NCBI RefSeq assembly: GCF_030704685.1
Contig: NZ_JAUZDX010000025.1
Span: 22,319 to 86,318 of the forward strand
DNA from: Acidovorax sp. A1169
GTDB taxonomy: Bacteria > Pseudomonadota > Gammaproteobacteria > Burkholderiales > Burkholderiaceae_C
Length of the DNA stretch: 64,000 nt
Reading direction: 5' to 3'
The notes beneath the pieces were generated by a model that did no database searches, was not told the DNA's origin, and saw only the letters and a list, made by a program, of their open reading frames with translations. Positions 24,021 through 33,367 of the stretch are shown here, one piece after another; positions within the stretch are counted from its first letter, which is position 1; the number at the start of each line of letters is the position of its first letter. A program made the position numbers and the translations under genes.

Positions 24021-24709
24021 ACGTCACACCCACCCACCCGATACAGCTACTCGTGGTGGACGACCACTCCCTGTTCCGTCGCGGGCTCATGGCCCTGCTT
24101 TCGCAGGACACACGCTTCGAGGTGACTTGCGAAGCGGGTGACGTGGGCGAGGCACTGCGCTGCGTTGCGCGCCAGCGACCTGACGTGATCCTGCTCGACA
24201 ACCACCTCCCCGGTGTGTTGGGCGTGGACGCCATCCCCGCGCTGCGCGAGGCCGCGCCTGGCAGCCGCGTGCTCATGCTCACTGTGAGCGAAAACGAGGC
24301 CGACCTGGTGGCCGCGCTCAAAGCCGGCGCCGACGGGTATTTGCTGAAGACGGTGGAGTCGCACCACCTGTGTGAGGCCATTGTCAAGGTGATGGACGGT
24401 GAATCGGTGGTGAGCCCGGAGATGACGACCAAGCTGGTATCGGCCTTGCGCTCGCAGCCCGCCGCCGACGGTCCTGGCACTTCTATTGTGGCACCCGTGA
24501 ATAATTCGGATGTCGAACTCGCGTCGCTGTCGGTGCGAGAACTCGAAATCCTGCACCTGATCGCGCGCGGCGACAGCAACAAACACATCGCCCGTCAGCT
24601 CGACATTGCCGAGACCACGGTAAAGATACACGTGCAGCACATCCTGCGAAAACTCCACCTCACCTCGCGTGTGCAGGCGGCGGTATTCGCCGCCCGACAC
24701 GCTTCATAG
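24017..24709 (+). CDS. narL: Nitrate/nitrite response regulator NarL
   Basis: This 230-residue response regulator has a receiver domain at residues 10-125 with the acidic pair DD (15-16), phosphoacceptor Asp61 (VILLDNHLPG) and Lys near GYLLKTVES. Residues about 168-228 form the LuxR/NarL helix-turn-helix (LSVRELEILHLIARGDSNKH, IAETTVKIHVQHILRKL). The ATGA overlap with narX makes the pair translationally coupled. It should activate narK and narG under nitrate together with an FNR-type factor. Confidence 0.95.
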   Translation: MNVTPTHPIQLLVVDDHSLFRRGLMALLSQDTRFEVTCEAGDVGEALRCVARQRPDVILLDNHLPGVLGVDAIPALREAAPGSRVLMLTVSENEADLVAALKAGADGYLLKTVESHHLCEAIVKVMDGESVVSPEMTTKLVSALRSQPAADGPGTSIVAPVNNSDVELASLSVRELEILHLIARGDSNKHIARQLDIAETTVKIHVQHILRKLHLTSRVQAAVFAARHAS

Positions 24710-24804
24710 CAGGCCCGCCAATTGCCCTTCTCGAGTGCAGGAGTGCCGCCCAGCTCGCTCGCGGTGGATGTCGACAGCGCGCAGGGCAATAACGCTCTCG
24801 CGCA

Positions 24805-24818
24805 TTGATCCAGGTCAA
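24805..24818 (+). promoter_or_regulatory. FNR/ANR-type box TTGATCCAGGTCAA upstream of narK
   Basis: TTGAT-N4-GTCAA differs by one base from the FNR consensus TTGAT-N4-ATCAA. If the site is centred at -41.5, transcription would start near 24853, with a plausible -10 (TAGTTC) at about 24843. It lies 155 bp upstream of the narK ATG. An AACCGGT direct repeat follows immediately (24817-24837). Confidence 0.65.
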
Positions 24819-24972
24819 CCGGTGGCCACAAACCGGTTGAGGTAGTTCTTCTGGACGCCCTGAGTCCTTCCACCATCGTTCTTCAGAGCCGCCCTGGCCA
24901 CCCAGGTGACGGATAGCCACCAGCGTGCCCATCGCCGACAGTCTTGCCATGCCCCGCGTGGAGAAAGACAAC

Positions 24973-26241
24973 ATGGCCTCTGAATTGAACAACGACAAAA
25001 AAGCTTGGTCGGTGCTGATCGTCAGCACCCTGGCGTTCACCGTGTGCTTCATGGTCTGGATGATGTTCGGCGTCATAGGCATCCCGATCAAGAAGGCGCT
25101 CGACCTCAACTCCACCCAGTTCGGCCTGCTCATGGCCACACCAGTGCTCACTGGCTCGCTGGTGCGAGTGCCCCTGGGCATTTGGACCGACCGCTTTGGT
25201 GGCCGCATCGTGATGGCCCTGCTCATGGCCATCACCGTGCCGGCAATCTGGCTCATGAGCTACGCCACCGCCTACTGGCACTTCCTCACCATCGGCCTGT
25301 TCGTGGGTCTCGCGGGCGGTTCGTTCTCGGTCGGCACTCCCTATGTGGCGCGCTGGTTCCCCAAGCACCGCCAGGGCATGGCCATGGGCGTGTACGGCGC
25401 GGGCAACTCGGGCGCGGCGGTCAACAAGTTCGTGGCCCCGGTGCTGCTGGTCGCCTTCGGCTGGACCATGGTGCCGCAGGTGTACGCGGCCATCATGCTG
25501 GGCACGGTGGTGCTGTTCTGGCTCTTCACCTACAGCAACCCCGACCACCTGGTGCCCAGCAACGTGTCCTTCATGGATCAGCTCACGGCGCTGAAAGACC
25601 CCAAGGTGCTCAAGTACTGCCAGTACTACAGCATCGTCTTCGGCGGCTACGTGGCTCTCTCGCTGTGGATGGTGCAGTACTACGTGGGCGAGTTCGGTCT
25701 GGACATCCGCGTGGCCGCGCTGCTGGCGGCCTGCTTCTCGCTGCCCGGTGGCGTGTTGCGCGCGGTGGGCGGCGTGATGTCGGACAAGTTTGGCGCGCAC
25801 AAGGTCACCTGGTGGGTACTGTGGGTGAGCTGGATCTGCCTGTTTCTGCTGTCTTACCCGCAGACCGATTTCACAGTGGCAACGGTGGATGGCCCCAAGA
25901 CCTTCCACATTGGCCTCAACGTGTACCTCTTTACCGCACTGATGTTCATCCTGGGCATCGCCTGGGCCTTCGGCAAGGCCAGCGTCTTCAAGTACATCAG
26001 CGACGACTACCCGAAGAACATCGGCGCCATCAGCGGCATCGTGGGACTGGCCGGTGGCCTGGGCGGCTTCGTGCTGCCCATCCTTTTCGGCGTGTTGATG
26101 GACCTCACCGGCATCCGATCAAGCGCATTCATGTTGATGTACGGCGTGGTGTGGGTCTCGCTCATCTGGATGTACTGGACCGAGGTGCGCAAGACCGAAG
26201 TCATGGGCGCCAACGCCAAACCCTTTTCCCTTCAGAACTGA
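24973..26241 (+). CDS. narK: Nitrate transporter NarK1-type (MFS)
   Basis: This 422-residue major-facilitator protein with 12 predicted helices belongs to the nitrate/nitrite porter family. The NNP signatures are visible: GLAGGSFSVGTPYVARWFPK (first nitrate signature) and GLAGGLGGFVLPILFGVLMD (second). MASELNNDKKAW at 24973 is chosen because GGAGAAAG precedes it; a GTG at 24925 would add a hydrophilic extension. This is the shorter of two tandem NarK paralogues and resembles NarK1, the proton-nitrate symporter type. A 24-bp gap separates it from the second transporter, so both probably supply nitrate to NarG. Confidence 0.92.
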   Translation: MASELNNDKKAWSVLIVSTLAFTVCFMVWMMFGVIGIPIKKALDLNSTQFGLLMATPVLTGSLVRVPLGIWTDRFGGRIVMALLMAITVPAIWLMSYATAYWHFLTIGLFVGLAGGSFSVGTPYVARWFPKHRQGMAMGVYGAGNSGAAVNKFVAPVLLVAFGWTMVPQVYAAIMLGTVVLFWLFTYSNPDHLVPSNVSFMDQLTALKDPKVLKYCQYYSIVFGGYVALSLWMVQYYVGEFGLDIRVAALLAACFSLPGGVLRAVGGVMSDKFGAHKVTWWVLWVSWICLFLLSYPQTDFTVATVDGPKTFHIGLNVYLFTALMFILGIAWAFGKASVFKYISDDYPKNIGAISGIVGLAGGLGGFVLPILFGVLMDLTGIRSSAFMLMYGVVWVSLIWMYWTEVRKTEVMGANAKPFSLQN

Positions 26242-26265
26242 CGCTCCGCGTTGCTTGCCACTCTC

Positions 26266-27894
26266 ATGAACAACACATCCAAAGTCGAACCTGACATCGT
26301 CGATTGGCGCCCGGAAGACCAGACCTTCTGGAACGCCACCGGCAAGCGCATCGCCTACCGCAACCTCTGGATTTCCGTGCCGGCCCTGCTGTGCGGCTTC
26401 GCCGTATGGGGCATGTGGGGAATCATCACGGTGCAGATGCTCAACCTGGGCTTTCCCTTCACCCAGGCCGAGCTGTTCACGCTTACCGCCATCTCCGGCA
26501 TCTCGGGCGCCACCATGCGCATCCCGGCGTCCTTCCTGGTGCGGCTGGCCGGTGGGCGCAACACCATCTTCCTCACCACGGCGATGCTGCTGGCCCCGGC
26601 CATCGGCACCGGCTTTGCACTGCAGCACCCCGAGTGGCCGCTGTGGTCGTTCCAGCTGCTGGCGCTGTGGTCCGGCGTGGGTGGCGGCAACTTCGCCTCC
26701 AGCATGTCCAACATCAGCACCTTCTTTCCGAAGCGGCTGCAGGGTACGGCACTGGGTCTGAACGCCGGCCTGGGCAACTTCGGCGTGACCACGATGCAGA
26801 TCGTCATCCCGCTGGTGATGACGCTGCCCTTGCTGGGCGCCTTCGGTGGTGAGTCGATGACGCTGGTGAAGGACAGCGGCTGGATCTTCGGCAAGATCGC
26901 CGCCGGCACGCCCACCTGGATCCAGAACGCTGGCTTCGCCTGGGTGATCTCGCTCGTGCCACTGTCGATCCTGGCGTGGTTCGGCATGAACAACCTGAAG
27001 ACCGTGTCGCCCGACGCCGGTCACCCCATCGCCGCGTTCGCCAAAGTCACCTACCTCTACACCCTGGCCTTCATCCCTGCCATCTTCATGCTCTGGCTGT
27101 ATCTGCCGGCCCCCACCGGGCTGGGCGTCCTGAACATGTGGATCGCCATCCCGCTGGACATCATCCTCGCGCTGCTCATGATGCGCGTGGCCGCCTTCGG
27201 TGCCATGAAGGAGAACGTGGCAAAGCAGTTCGCCATTTTCCGCAACAAGCACACCTGGTCGCTCACCGCGCTCTACATCGTCACCTTCGGCTCCTTCATC
27301 GGCTTCTCGATGGTGCTGCCGTTGGCCATCACGGTGATCTTCGGCTTCCAGCACGTGGCGGACGCCGCCGGTGTGATGACACACACGCTGAAAAATCCGA
27401 ACGCACCCTCGGCCCTGACATATGCCTGGATCGGTCCCTTCGTCGGTGCCGCGGTGCGGCCCATCGGTGGCTGGATCTCCGACAAGGTCGGCGGCTCCAT
27501 CGTCACCCAGGTCATCTCGGCGGTGATGGTGCTGGCTTCCGCTGCGGTGGGCTACGTGATGATGCAGGCCTACACCTCGGCCACACCCGAGCAGTACTTC
27601 CCCGCCTTCATCGGCCTGTTCATCGTGCTGTTCTTTGCCAGCGGCATCGGCAACGGCTCGACCTTCCGCACCATCGGCGTCATTTTCGACCGCCAGCAGG
27701 CCGGCCCCGTGCTGGGCTGGACCTCGGCCGTGGCCGCCTACGGCGCCTTCATCGCCCCGGTGGTGATCGGCGCGCAGATCAAGGCCGGGACCCCGCAGTT
27801 CGCCATGTACGGCTTCGCCATTTTTTACGCCGTCTGCCTGGTCTTGAACTGGTGGTTCTACCTGCGCAAGGGCGCAGAGATCAAAAACCCCTGA
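26266..27894 (+). CDS. narK2: Nitrate/nitrite antiporter NarK2-type (MFS)
   Basis: This 542-residue NNP transporter begins MNNTSKVEPDIVDWRPEDQT, a longer N-terminus typical of the NarK2 antiporter branch. Motifs include GVGGGNFASSMSNISTFFPK, GLNAGLGNFGVTTMQ and SFIGFSMVLPLAITVIFGFQ. About 12 membrane helices are predicted, with an extra hydrophilic insert between helices 6 and 7. It presumably exchanges periplasmic nitrate for the nitrite produced by NarG. A TTG 15 bases upstream is an alternative start. It leads directly into narG with 44 bp between them. Confidence 0.93.
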   Translation: MNNTSKVEPDIVDWRPEDQTFWNATGKRIAYRNLWISVPALLCGFAVWGMWGIITVQMLNLGFPFTQAELFTLTAISGISGATMRIPASFLVRLAGGRNTIFLTTAMLLAPAIGTGFALQHPEWPLWSFQLLALWSGVGGGNFASSMSNISTFFPKRLQGTALGLNAGLGNFGVTTMQIVIPLVMTLPLLGAFGGESMTLVKDSGWIFGKIAAGTPTWIQNAGFAWVISLVPLSILAWFGMNNLKTVSPDAGHPIAAFAKVTYLYTLAFIPAIFMLWLYLPAPTGLGVLNMWIAIPLDIILALLMMRVAAFGAMKENVAKQFAIFRNKHTWSLTALYIVTFGSFIGFSMVLPLAITVIFGFQHVADAAGVMTHTLKNPNAPSALTYAWIGPFVGAAVRPIGGWISDKVGGSIVTQVISAVMVLASAAVGYVMMQAYTSATPEQYFPAFIGLFIVLFFASGIGNGSTFRTIGVIFDRQQAGPVLGWTSAVAAYGAFIAPVVIGAQIKAGTPQFAMYGFAIFYAVCLVLNWWFYLRKGAEIKNP

Positions 27895-27938
27895 CCCCGC
27901 GCACCTCAGATGCCACGCCCCCATTTCCGGAGACATTC

Positions 27939-30900
27939 ATGAGCCATTTTCTCGACCGCCTTTCCTACTTCTCGCTGCCGCGCGAAAACTTCTCGGGCAA
28001 CCACGGTCAGACCACCGGTGAAGACCGCACCTGGGAAGATGCCTACCGCAACCGCTGGGCGCACGACAAGATCGTGCGCAGCACCCACGGCGTGAACTGC
28101 ACCGGCTCTTGCTCGTGGAAGATCTACGTCAAGGGCGGCATCGTCACCTGGGAAACCCAGCAGACCGACTACCCGCGCACACGCTGGGACATGCCCAACC
28201 ACGAGCCGCGCGGCTGCGCCCGCGGGGCGTCCTACAGCTGGTACCTCTACAGCGCCAACCGCGTGAAATACCCCATGGTGCGCGGGCGCCTGCTGGAGCG
28301 CTGGCGTGCCGCGCTCAGCGTGGCCAAGACCCCGGTGGACGCCTGGGCCACCATCGTCGAGAACCCCGAAGCCCGTCGCGACTACCAGCAGGTGCGTGGC
28401 ATGGGCGGCTTCGTGCGCAGCACCTGGGACGAAGTCAACCAGCTGATCGCCGCAGCCAACGTCTACACCATCAAGCAGCACGGACCCGATCGCATCATTG
28501 GCTTCAGCCCCATCCCTGCCATGAGCATGGTGAGCTACGCCGCCGGCTCGCGCTACCTCTCGCTCATCGGCGGCGTGTGCATGAGCTTCTACGACTGGTA
28601 CTGCGACCTGCCGCCGGCCAGCCCGCAGGTCTGGGGCGAGCAGACCGACGTGCCCGAATCGGCCGACTGGTACAACAGCTCGTTCATCATCGCCTGGGGG
28701 TCCAACGTACCGCAGACGCGCACACCCGATGCCCACTTCTTCACCGAGGTGCGCTACAAGGGCGCCAAGACGGTGGCAGTGACACCTGACTACTCGGAGG
28801 TGGCCAAGCTCTCCGACCTCTGGCTGCACCCCAAGCAGGGTACAGATGCAGCACTCGCCATGGCCATGGGCCACGTGGTGCTGAAGAACTTCTATTTCCC
28901 CGATGACGGCAAGCCACGCAGCAGCTACTTCGACGACTACGCGCGCCGCTACACCGACCTGCCGCTGCTCGTGATGCTCAAGGAACACGTGTTGGCCGAC
29001 GGCACCACCACCCTCGTGCCCGACCGTTACCTGCGCGCCAGCGATTTCAACGGCCAGCTCGGCCAGCAGAACAACCCGGAGTGGAAAACCGTCGCCTTCG
29101 ATACCGATGGCAAGGCCGTGTTGCCCAACGGCTCGATCGGTTTCCGCTGGGGCGAAGCCGGCCGCAGCGACGAGGGCAAGTGGAATCTACAGGCCAAGGA
29201 AGCACGCAGCGACACAAATGTGAAGCTCAAGCTCTCGGTGATCGAAGACGGCGAGCAGGGCACCGAGGTGGTGAACGTAGCCTTCCCCTACTTCGGTGGC
29301 GAGGCCTCCCCGCACTTCACCGCGAACGCGCAGAACGGCAGCATCAACCACGCACGTGTGCCGGCTGTGCGCCTGCGCCTGGGCAAGGCCGGCGAAGAGC
29401 GCCACGCCATGGTGGCTACCGTGTTCGACCTGCAAGTCGCGCAGTACGGCATCGACCGTGGTCTGGGCAGTGGCGCCAGGAACTTTGATGACAACGCCGC
29501 CTACACGCCGGCCTGGCAGGAGAGCATCACCGGCGTACCGCGCGACCAGGTGATCACCGTCGCGCAGCAATTTGCCGACAACGCCGACAAGACGCGTGGC
29601 AAGTCGATGGTGATCATCGGCGCGGCCATGAACCACTGGTACCACGCCGACATGAACTACCGCGGCGTGATCAACCTGTTGATGATGTGCGGCTGCATCG
29701 GCCAGAGCGGTGGCGGCTGGGCGCACTACGTGGGCCAGGAAAAGCTGCGCCCGCAGACCGGCTGGTTGCCCTTGGCCTTTGCCACCGACTGGGCACGCCC
29801 GCCACGCCAGATGAACAGCACCAGCTTCTTCTACGCGCACACCGACCAGTGGCGCTACGAGAAGCTTGGCATGGAGGAGATCGTGAGCCCGTTGGCCGAC
29901 AAGGCCGCGTTCAGTGGCAGCATGATCGATTTCAACGTCCGCGCCGAGCGCATGGGCTGGTTGCCCATTGCCCCGCAGCTCAAGACCAACCCGCTGCAGG
30001 TGGTGAAAGACGCCGCCGCCGCCGGGCTCGATGCCAAGGACTACGTGGTGCGCGCGCTGAAAGACGGCACGCTGGCCATGAGCTGCGAAGACCCGGACGC
30101 GCCGCAGAACTGGCCGCGCAACATGTTCGTGTGGCGCAGCAACCTGCTGGGCTCCAGCGGCAAGGGCCACGAGTATTTCTGCAAGCACCTGCTGGGCACC
30201 GAGAACGGTGTGCAGGGAAAAGACCTGGGCAAGGACGAAGCGAAGCCCCAAGAGGTGGTGTGGCACGAACACGCACCGAAAGGCAAGCTGGACCTGCTGG
30301 TCACGCTCGACTTTCGCATGAGCACCACCTGCATGTACTCCGACGTGGTGCTGCCCACCGCCAGCTGGTATGAGAAGAACGACCTCAACACCAGCGACAT
30401 GCACCCCTTCATCCACCCGCTCTCGGCGGCGGTTGACCCGGTGTGGCAAAGCCGCAGCGACTGGGAGATCTACAAGGGTTTTGCGAAAGCCTTCAGCGAA
30501 GTCTGCGTGGGCCACCTGGGGGTGGAAAAAGAAGTGGTGCTGACACCCATCATGCACGACACCCCCGGCGAACTCGCGCAGCCGTTTGAGGTGAAGGAAT
30601 GGCGCAAGGGCCACTGTGAACTCATCCCCGGCAAGACCGCGCCGCAGATCACCGTGGTCGAGCGCGACTACCCCAACACCTTCAAACGCTTCACGGCGCT
30701 GGGCCCCTTGCTCGACAAGCTGGGCAATGGCGGCAAGGGCATCGGCTGGAAAACCGGCACCGAGGTGGAACAGCTCGGCCAGCTCAACGGCACCACGATG
30801 GACGAAGGCGTGACCAAGGGCATGCCGAAGATCGTGACCGACATCGACGCCTGCGAAGTCATCCTGCAGCTCGCCCCCGAGACCAACGGCCACGTGGCGG

Positions 30901-31757
30901 TGAAGGCCTGGGAAGCGCTTGGCAAACAGACCGGCATCGACCACACCCACCTGGCGATCCACCGCGAGGACGAGAAGATCCGCTTTCGCGACATCCAGGC
31001 GCAGCCGCGCAAGATCATCAGCAGCCCCACCTGGAGCGGCATCGAGAGCGAGACGGTGAGCTACAACGCCGGCTACACCAATGTGCACGAACTCATTCCA
31101 TGGCGCACCCTCACCGGCCGCCAGCAGTTCTACCAGGACCACCCCTGGATGATTGCCTTTGGTGAAGGCCTGGGCAGCTACCGCCCGCCGGTGGACATGA
31201 AGGCGACCTCCGGCATTCACAACATCAAGTCCAACGGCAACGCGGAGATCGTGCTGAACTTCATCACGCCGCACCAGAAGTGGGGCATCCACTCGACCTA
31301 CAGCGACAACCTGATGATGCTCACCCTCAACCGGGGCGGCACCGTGGTCTGGCTCAGCGAAGACGACGCCAAGAGTGCCGGCATCGAGGACAACGACTGG
31401 GTCGAGCTGTTCAACATCAACGGCGCGGTGGCCGCGCGTGCGGTGGTGAGCCAGCGTGTGAACCCGGGCATGGTGATGATGTACCACTCGCAGGAAAAGA
31501 TCATCAACACCCCGGGCTCGGAGATCACCGGCGTGCGCGGCGGCATCCACAACTCGGTCACGCGCATCGTGCTCAAGCCGACCCACATGATCGGCGGCTA
31601 CGCGCAGCTCAGCTACGGCTTCAACTACTACGGAACGATCGGCACCAACCGCGACGAGTTCGTCGTGGTTCGGAAGATGGACAAGGTGGACTGGCTCGAC
31701 ACACCGGCCGACGACCATCTCATCCGCGCATATCAGTCAGAAGGAGAGAATCCATGA
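27939..31757 (+). CDS. narG: Respiratory nitrate reductase alpha subunit NarG
   Basis: This 1272-residue molybdenum bis-MGD catalytic subunit reduces nitrate to nitrite at the cytoplasmic face. The true start is MSHFLDRLSYFSLPRENFSG (27939); the open frame extends far upstream but would overlap narK2. The FS0 cluster motif HGVNCTGSCSW...CARG lies near residues 50-95. The region with the Mo-ligand Asp, EQTDVPESADWYNSSFIIAW, and the substrate channel segment GSNVPQTRTPDAH follow. The C-terminal molybdopterin-binding domain includes YHSQEKIINTPGSEITGVRG. Full family length; no lesions seen. A strong AAGGAGAG site near its stop serves the next small ORF. Confidence 0.97.
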   Translation: MSHFLDRLSYFSLPRENFSGNHGQTTGEDRTWEDAYRNRWAHDKIVRSTHGVNCTGSCSWKIYVKGGIVTWETQQTDYPRTRWDMPNHEPRGCARGASYSWYLYSANRVKYPMVRGRLLERWRAALSVAKTPVDAWATIVENPEARRDYQQVRGMGGFVRSTWDEVNQLIAAANVYTIKQHGPDRIIGFSPIPAMSMVSYAAGSRYLSLIGGVCMSFYDWYCDLPPASPQVWGEQTDVPESADWYNSSFIIAWGSNVPQTRTPDAHFFTEVRYKGAKTVAVTPDYSEVAKLSDLWLHPKQGTDAALAMAMGHVVLKNFYFPDDGKPRSSYFDDYARRYTDLPLLVMLKEHVLADGTTTLVPDRYLRASDFNGQLGQQNNPEWKTVAFDTDGKAVLPNGSIGFRWGEAGRSDEGKWNLQAKEARSDTNVKLKLSVIEDGEQGTEVVNVAFPYFGGEASPHFTANAQNGSINHARVPAVRLRLGKAGEERHAMVATVFDLQVAQYGIDRGLGSGARNFDDNAAYTPAWQESITGVPRDQVITVAQQFADNADKTRGKSMVIIGAAMNHWYHADMNYRGVINLLMMCGCIGQSGGGWAHYVGQEKLRPQTGWLPLAFATDWARPPRQMNSTSFFYAHTDQWRYEKLGMEEIVSPLADKAAFSGSMIDFNVRAERMGWLPIAPQLKTNPLQVVKDAAAAGLDAKDYVVRALKDGTLAMSCEDPDAPQNWPRNMFVWRSNLLGSSGKGHEYFCKHLLGTENGVQGKDLGKDEAKPQEVVWHEHAPKGKLDLLVTLDFRMSTTCMYSDVVLPTASWYEKNDLNTSDMHPFIHPLSAAVDPVWQSRSDWEIYKGFAKAFSEVCVGHLGVEKEVVLTPIMHDTPGELAQPFEVKEWRKGHCELIPGKTAPQITVVERDYPNTFKRFTALGPLLDKLGNGGKGIGWKTGTEVEQLGQLNGTTMDEGVTKGMPKIVTDIDACEVILQLAPETNGHVAVKAWEALGKQTGIDHTHLAIHREDEKIRFRDIQAQPRKIISSPTWSGIESETVSYNAGYTNVHELIPWRTLTGRQQFYQDHPWMIAFGEGLGSYRPPVDMKATSGIHNIKSNGNAEIVLNFITPHQKWGIHSTYSDNLMMLTLNRGGTVVWLSEDDAKSAGIEDNDWVELFNINGAVAARAVVSQRVNPGMVMMYHSQEKIINTPGSEITGVRGGIHNSVTRIVLKPTHMIGGYAQLSYGFNYYGTIGTNRDEFVVVRKMDKVDWLDTPADDHLIRAYQSEGENP

Positions 31758-31837
31758 ACCCCCACGCTCACGTTCGTTCGCTGCCCCCCATGGGAACGCA
31801 TGCCTGCCTTGAGGCAGCTTTGCTGGAGGCATCATGA
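31754..31837 (+). CDS. 27-codon bridging ORF between narG and narH
   Basis: The ATG (31754) overlaps the narG stop codon and the TGA (31835-31837) overlaps the narH start codon, so the ORF exactly tiles the junction. It has a strong ribosome-binding site (AAGGAGAG, 31741-31748). The product would be MNPHAHVRSLPPMGTHACLE plus seven residues. No function is recognisable; it may serve to couple narG and narH translation. It is too short to rule out chance, but the perfect double overlap is notable. Confidence 0.4.
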   Translation: MNPHAHVRSLPPMGTHACLEAALLEAS

Positions 31838-33366
31838 AGATCCGCGCACAAATCGGCATGGTGCTCAACCTGGACAAGTGCATCGGTTGCCACACCTGTT
31901 CGGTCACCTGCAAGAACGTCTGGACCAACCGCCCTGGGGTGGAATACGCCTGGTTCAACAACGTCGAGACCAAGCCCGGCATCGGCTACCCGAAGGAGTG
32001 GGAGAACCAGGAGAAGTGGCAGGGCGGCTGGACGCGCCGCGCCGACGGCTCCATCGTGCCCAAGCAGGGGGGCAAATGGCAGCTGCTGATGAAGATCTTC
32101 GCCAACCCACACATGCCGGAGATCGACGACTACTACGAACCGTTCACTTTCGACTACGACCACCTGCAGTCGGCCCCCGAGATGAAGAACACGCCGACCG
32201 CCCGCCCGCGCAGCCTTATCACGGGCAAGCGGATGGAGAAGATCGAGTGGGGCCCGAACTGGGAGGAAATCCTGGGCGGCGAGTTTGCCAAACGCAGCAA
32301 GGATGCCAATTTCAACGGCTTCGAAGCCGCGCAGAAGGCCATGGTGGGGGAGTTCGAGAACACCTTCATGATGTACCTGCCGCGCCTGTGCGAGCACTGC
32401 CTGAACCCGGCCTGCGTGGCTTCGTGCCCCTCGGGATCGATCTACAAGCGCGAGGAAGACGGCATCGTGCTGATCGACCAGGACAAGTGCCGCGGCTGGC
32501 GCATGTGCGTGAGCGGCTGCCCCTACAAGAAGATTTACTACAACTGGAAGAGCGGCAAGGCCGAGAAGTGCATCTTCTGCTACCCGCGCATCGAGGCCGG
32601 CCAGCCCACCGTGTGCAGCGAGACCTGCGTGGGCCGCATCCGCTACCTGGGCGTGCTGCTGTACGACGCGGACCGCATTCAGGAAGCGGCGAGCGTGCCC
32701 AACGAGATGGACCTCTACAAGGCGCAGATCGACCTGTTCCTGGACCCGCACGACCCGGCGGTGATCGCGCAGGCGCGCGCCGACGGCATCCCCGAGAACT
32801 GGCTGGAGGCCGCGCGCCACAGCCCGGTCTACAAGATGGCCGTGGACTGGAAGGTGGCGCTGCCACTGCACCCGGAGTACCGCACGCTGCCCATGGTCTG
32901 GTACGTGCCACCGCTCTCGCCCATCACCGCCGCGGCCAACGCTGGTCACCTGGGCGGTAACGGCGAGATCCCGGACGTGAGCCAACTGCGCATCCCGGTG
33001 AAGTACCTCGCCAACCTGCTGACCGCCGGTGACACCGTGCCGGTGGTGCGCGCGCTAGAACGCATGCTGGCCATGCGCAGCTACCAGCGTGCCAAACACG
33101 TGGACGGCGTCATCAACCAGGACGTGCTCGACCAGGTGCAGCTCAGTGTGCGCGAGGTCGAGGACATGTACCAGACCATGGCGATTGCCAACTACGAGGA
33201 CCGTTTCGTGATTCCCACCACCCACCGCGAATACGCCGAGAACACCTTCAACATCAAGGGCGGCTGCGGCTTCACGTTTGGCAACGGCTGCTCGGAAGGG
33301 CAGACCGAAACCAGCCTGTTTGGCAGCGAGAAGAAGCGCACCATCCCGATCAAGGCAGGGGTTTGA
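31834..33366 (+). CDS. narH: Respiratory nitrate reductase beta subunit NarH
   Basis: This 510-residue iron-sulfur subunit transfers electrons from NarI to NarG. All cysteine motifs are present: CIGCHTCSVTC at residues 16-26; CEHCLNPACVASCP; CRGWRMCVSGCP, in which Trp replaces one Cys as in the [3Fe-4S] cluster of the family; and CIFCYPRIEAGQPTVCSETC. The start at 31834 has TGGAGG four bases upstream and overlaps the small bridging ORF. The end lies one base before narJ. Full length. Confidence 0.97.
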   Translation: MKIRAQIGMVLNLDKCIGCHTCSVTCKNVWTNRPGVEYAWFNNVETKPGIGYPKEWENQEKWQGGWTRRADGSIVPKQGGKWQLLMKIFANPHMPEIDDYYEPFTFDYDHLQSAPEMKNTPTARPRSLITGKRMEKIEWGPNWEEILGGEFAKRSKDANFNGFEAAQKAMVGEFENTFMMYLPRLCEHCLNPACVASCPSGSIYKREEDGIVLIDQDKCRGWRMCVSGCPYKKIYYNWKSGKAEKCIFCYPRIEAGQPTVCSETCVGRIRYLGVLLYDADRIQEAASVPNEMDLYKAQIDLFLDPHDPAVIAQARADGIPENWLEAARHSPVYKMAVDWKVALPLHPEYRTLPMVWYVPPLSPITAAANAGHLGGNGEIPDVSQLRIPVKYLANLLTAGDTVPVVRALERMLAMRSYQRAKHVDGVINQDVLDQVQLSVREVEDMYQTMAIANYEDRFVIPTTHREYAENTFNIKGGCGFTFGNGCSEGQTETSLFGSEKKRTIPIKAGV

Positions 33367-33367
33367 G

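Noticed and set aside
26976..27938. Extended narG start far upstream
   Set aside because: The frame is open through narK2, but the sequence there is Arg/His-rich shadow; the family start MSHFLDRL lies at 27939.
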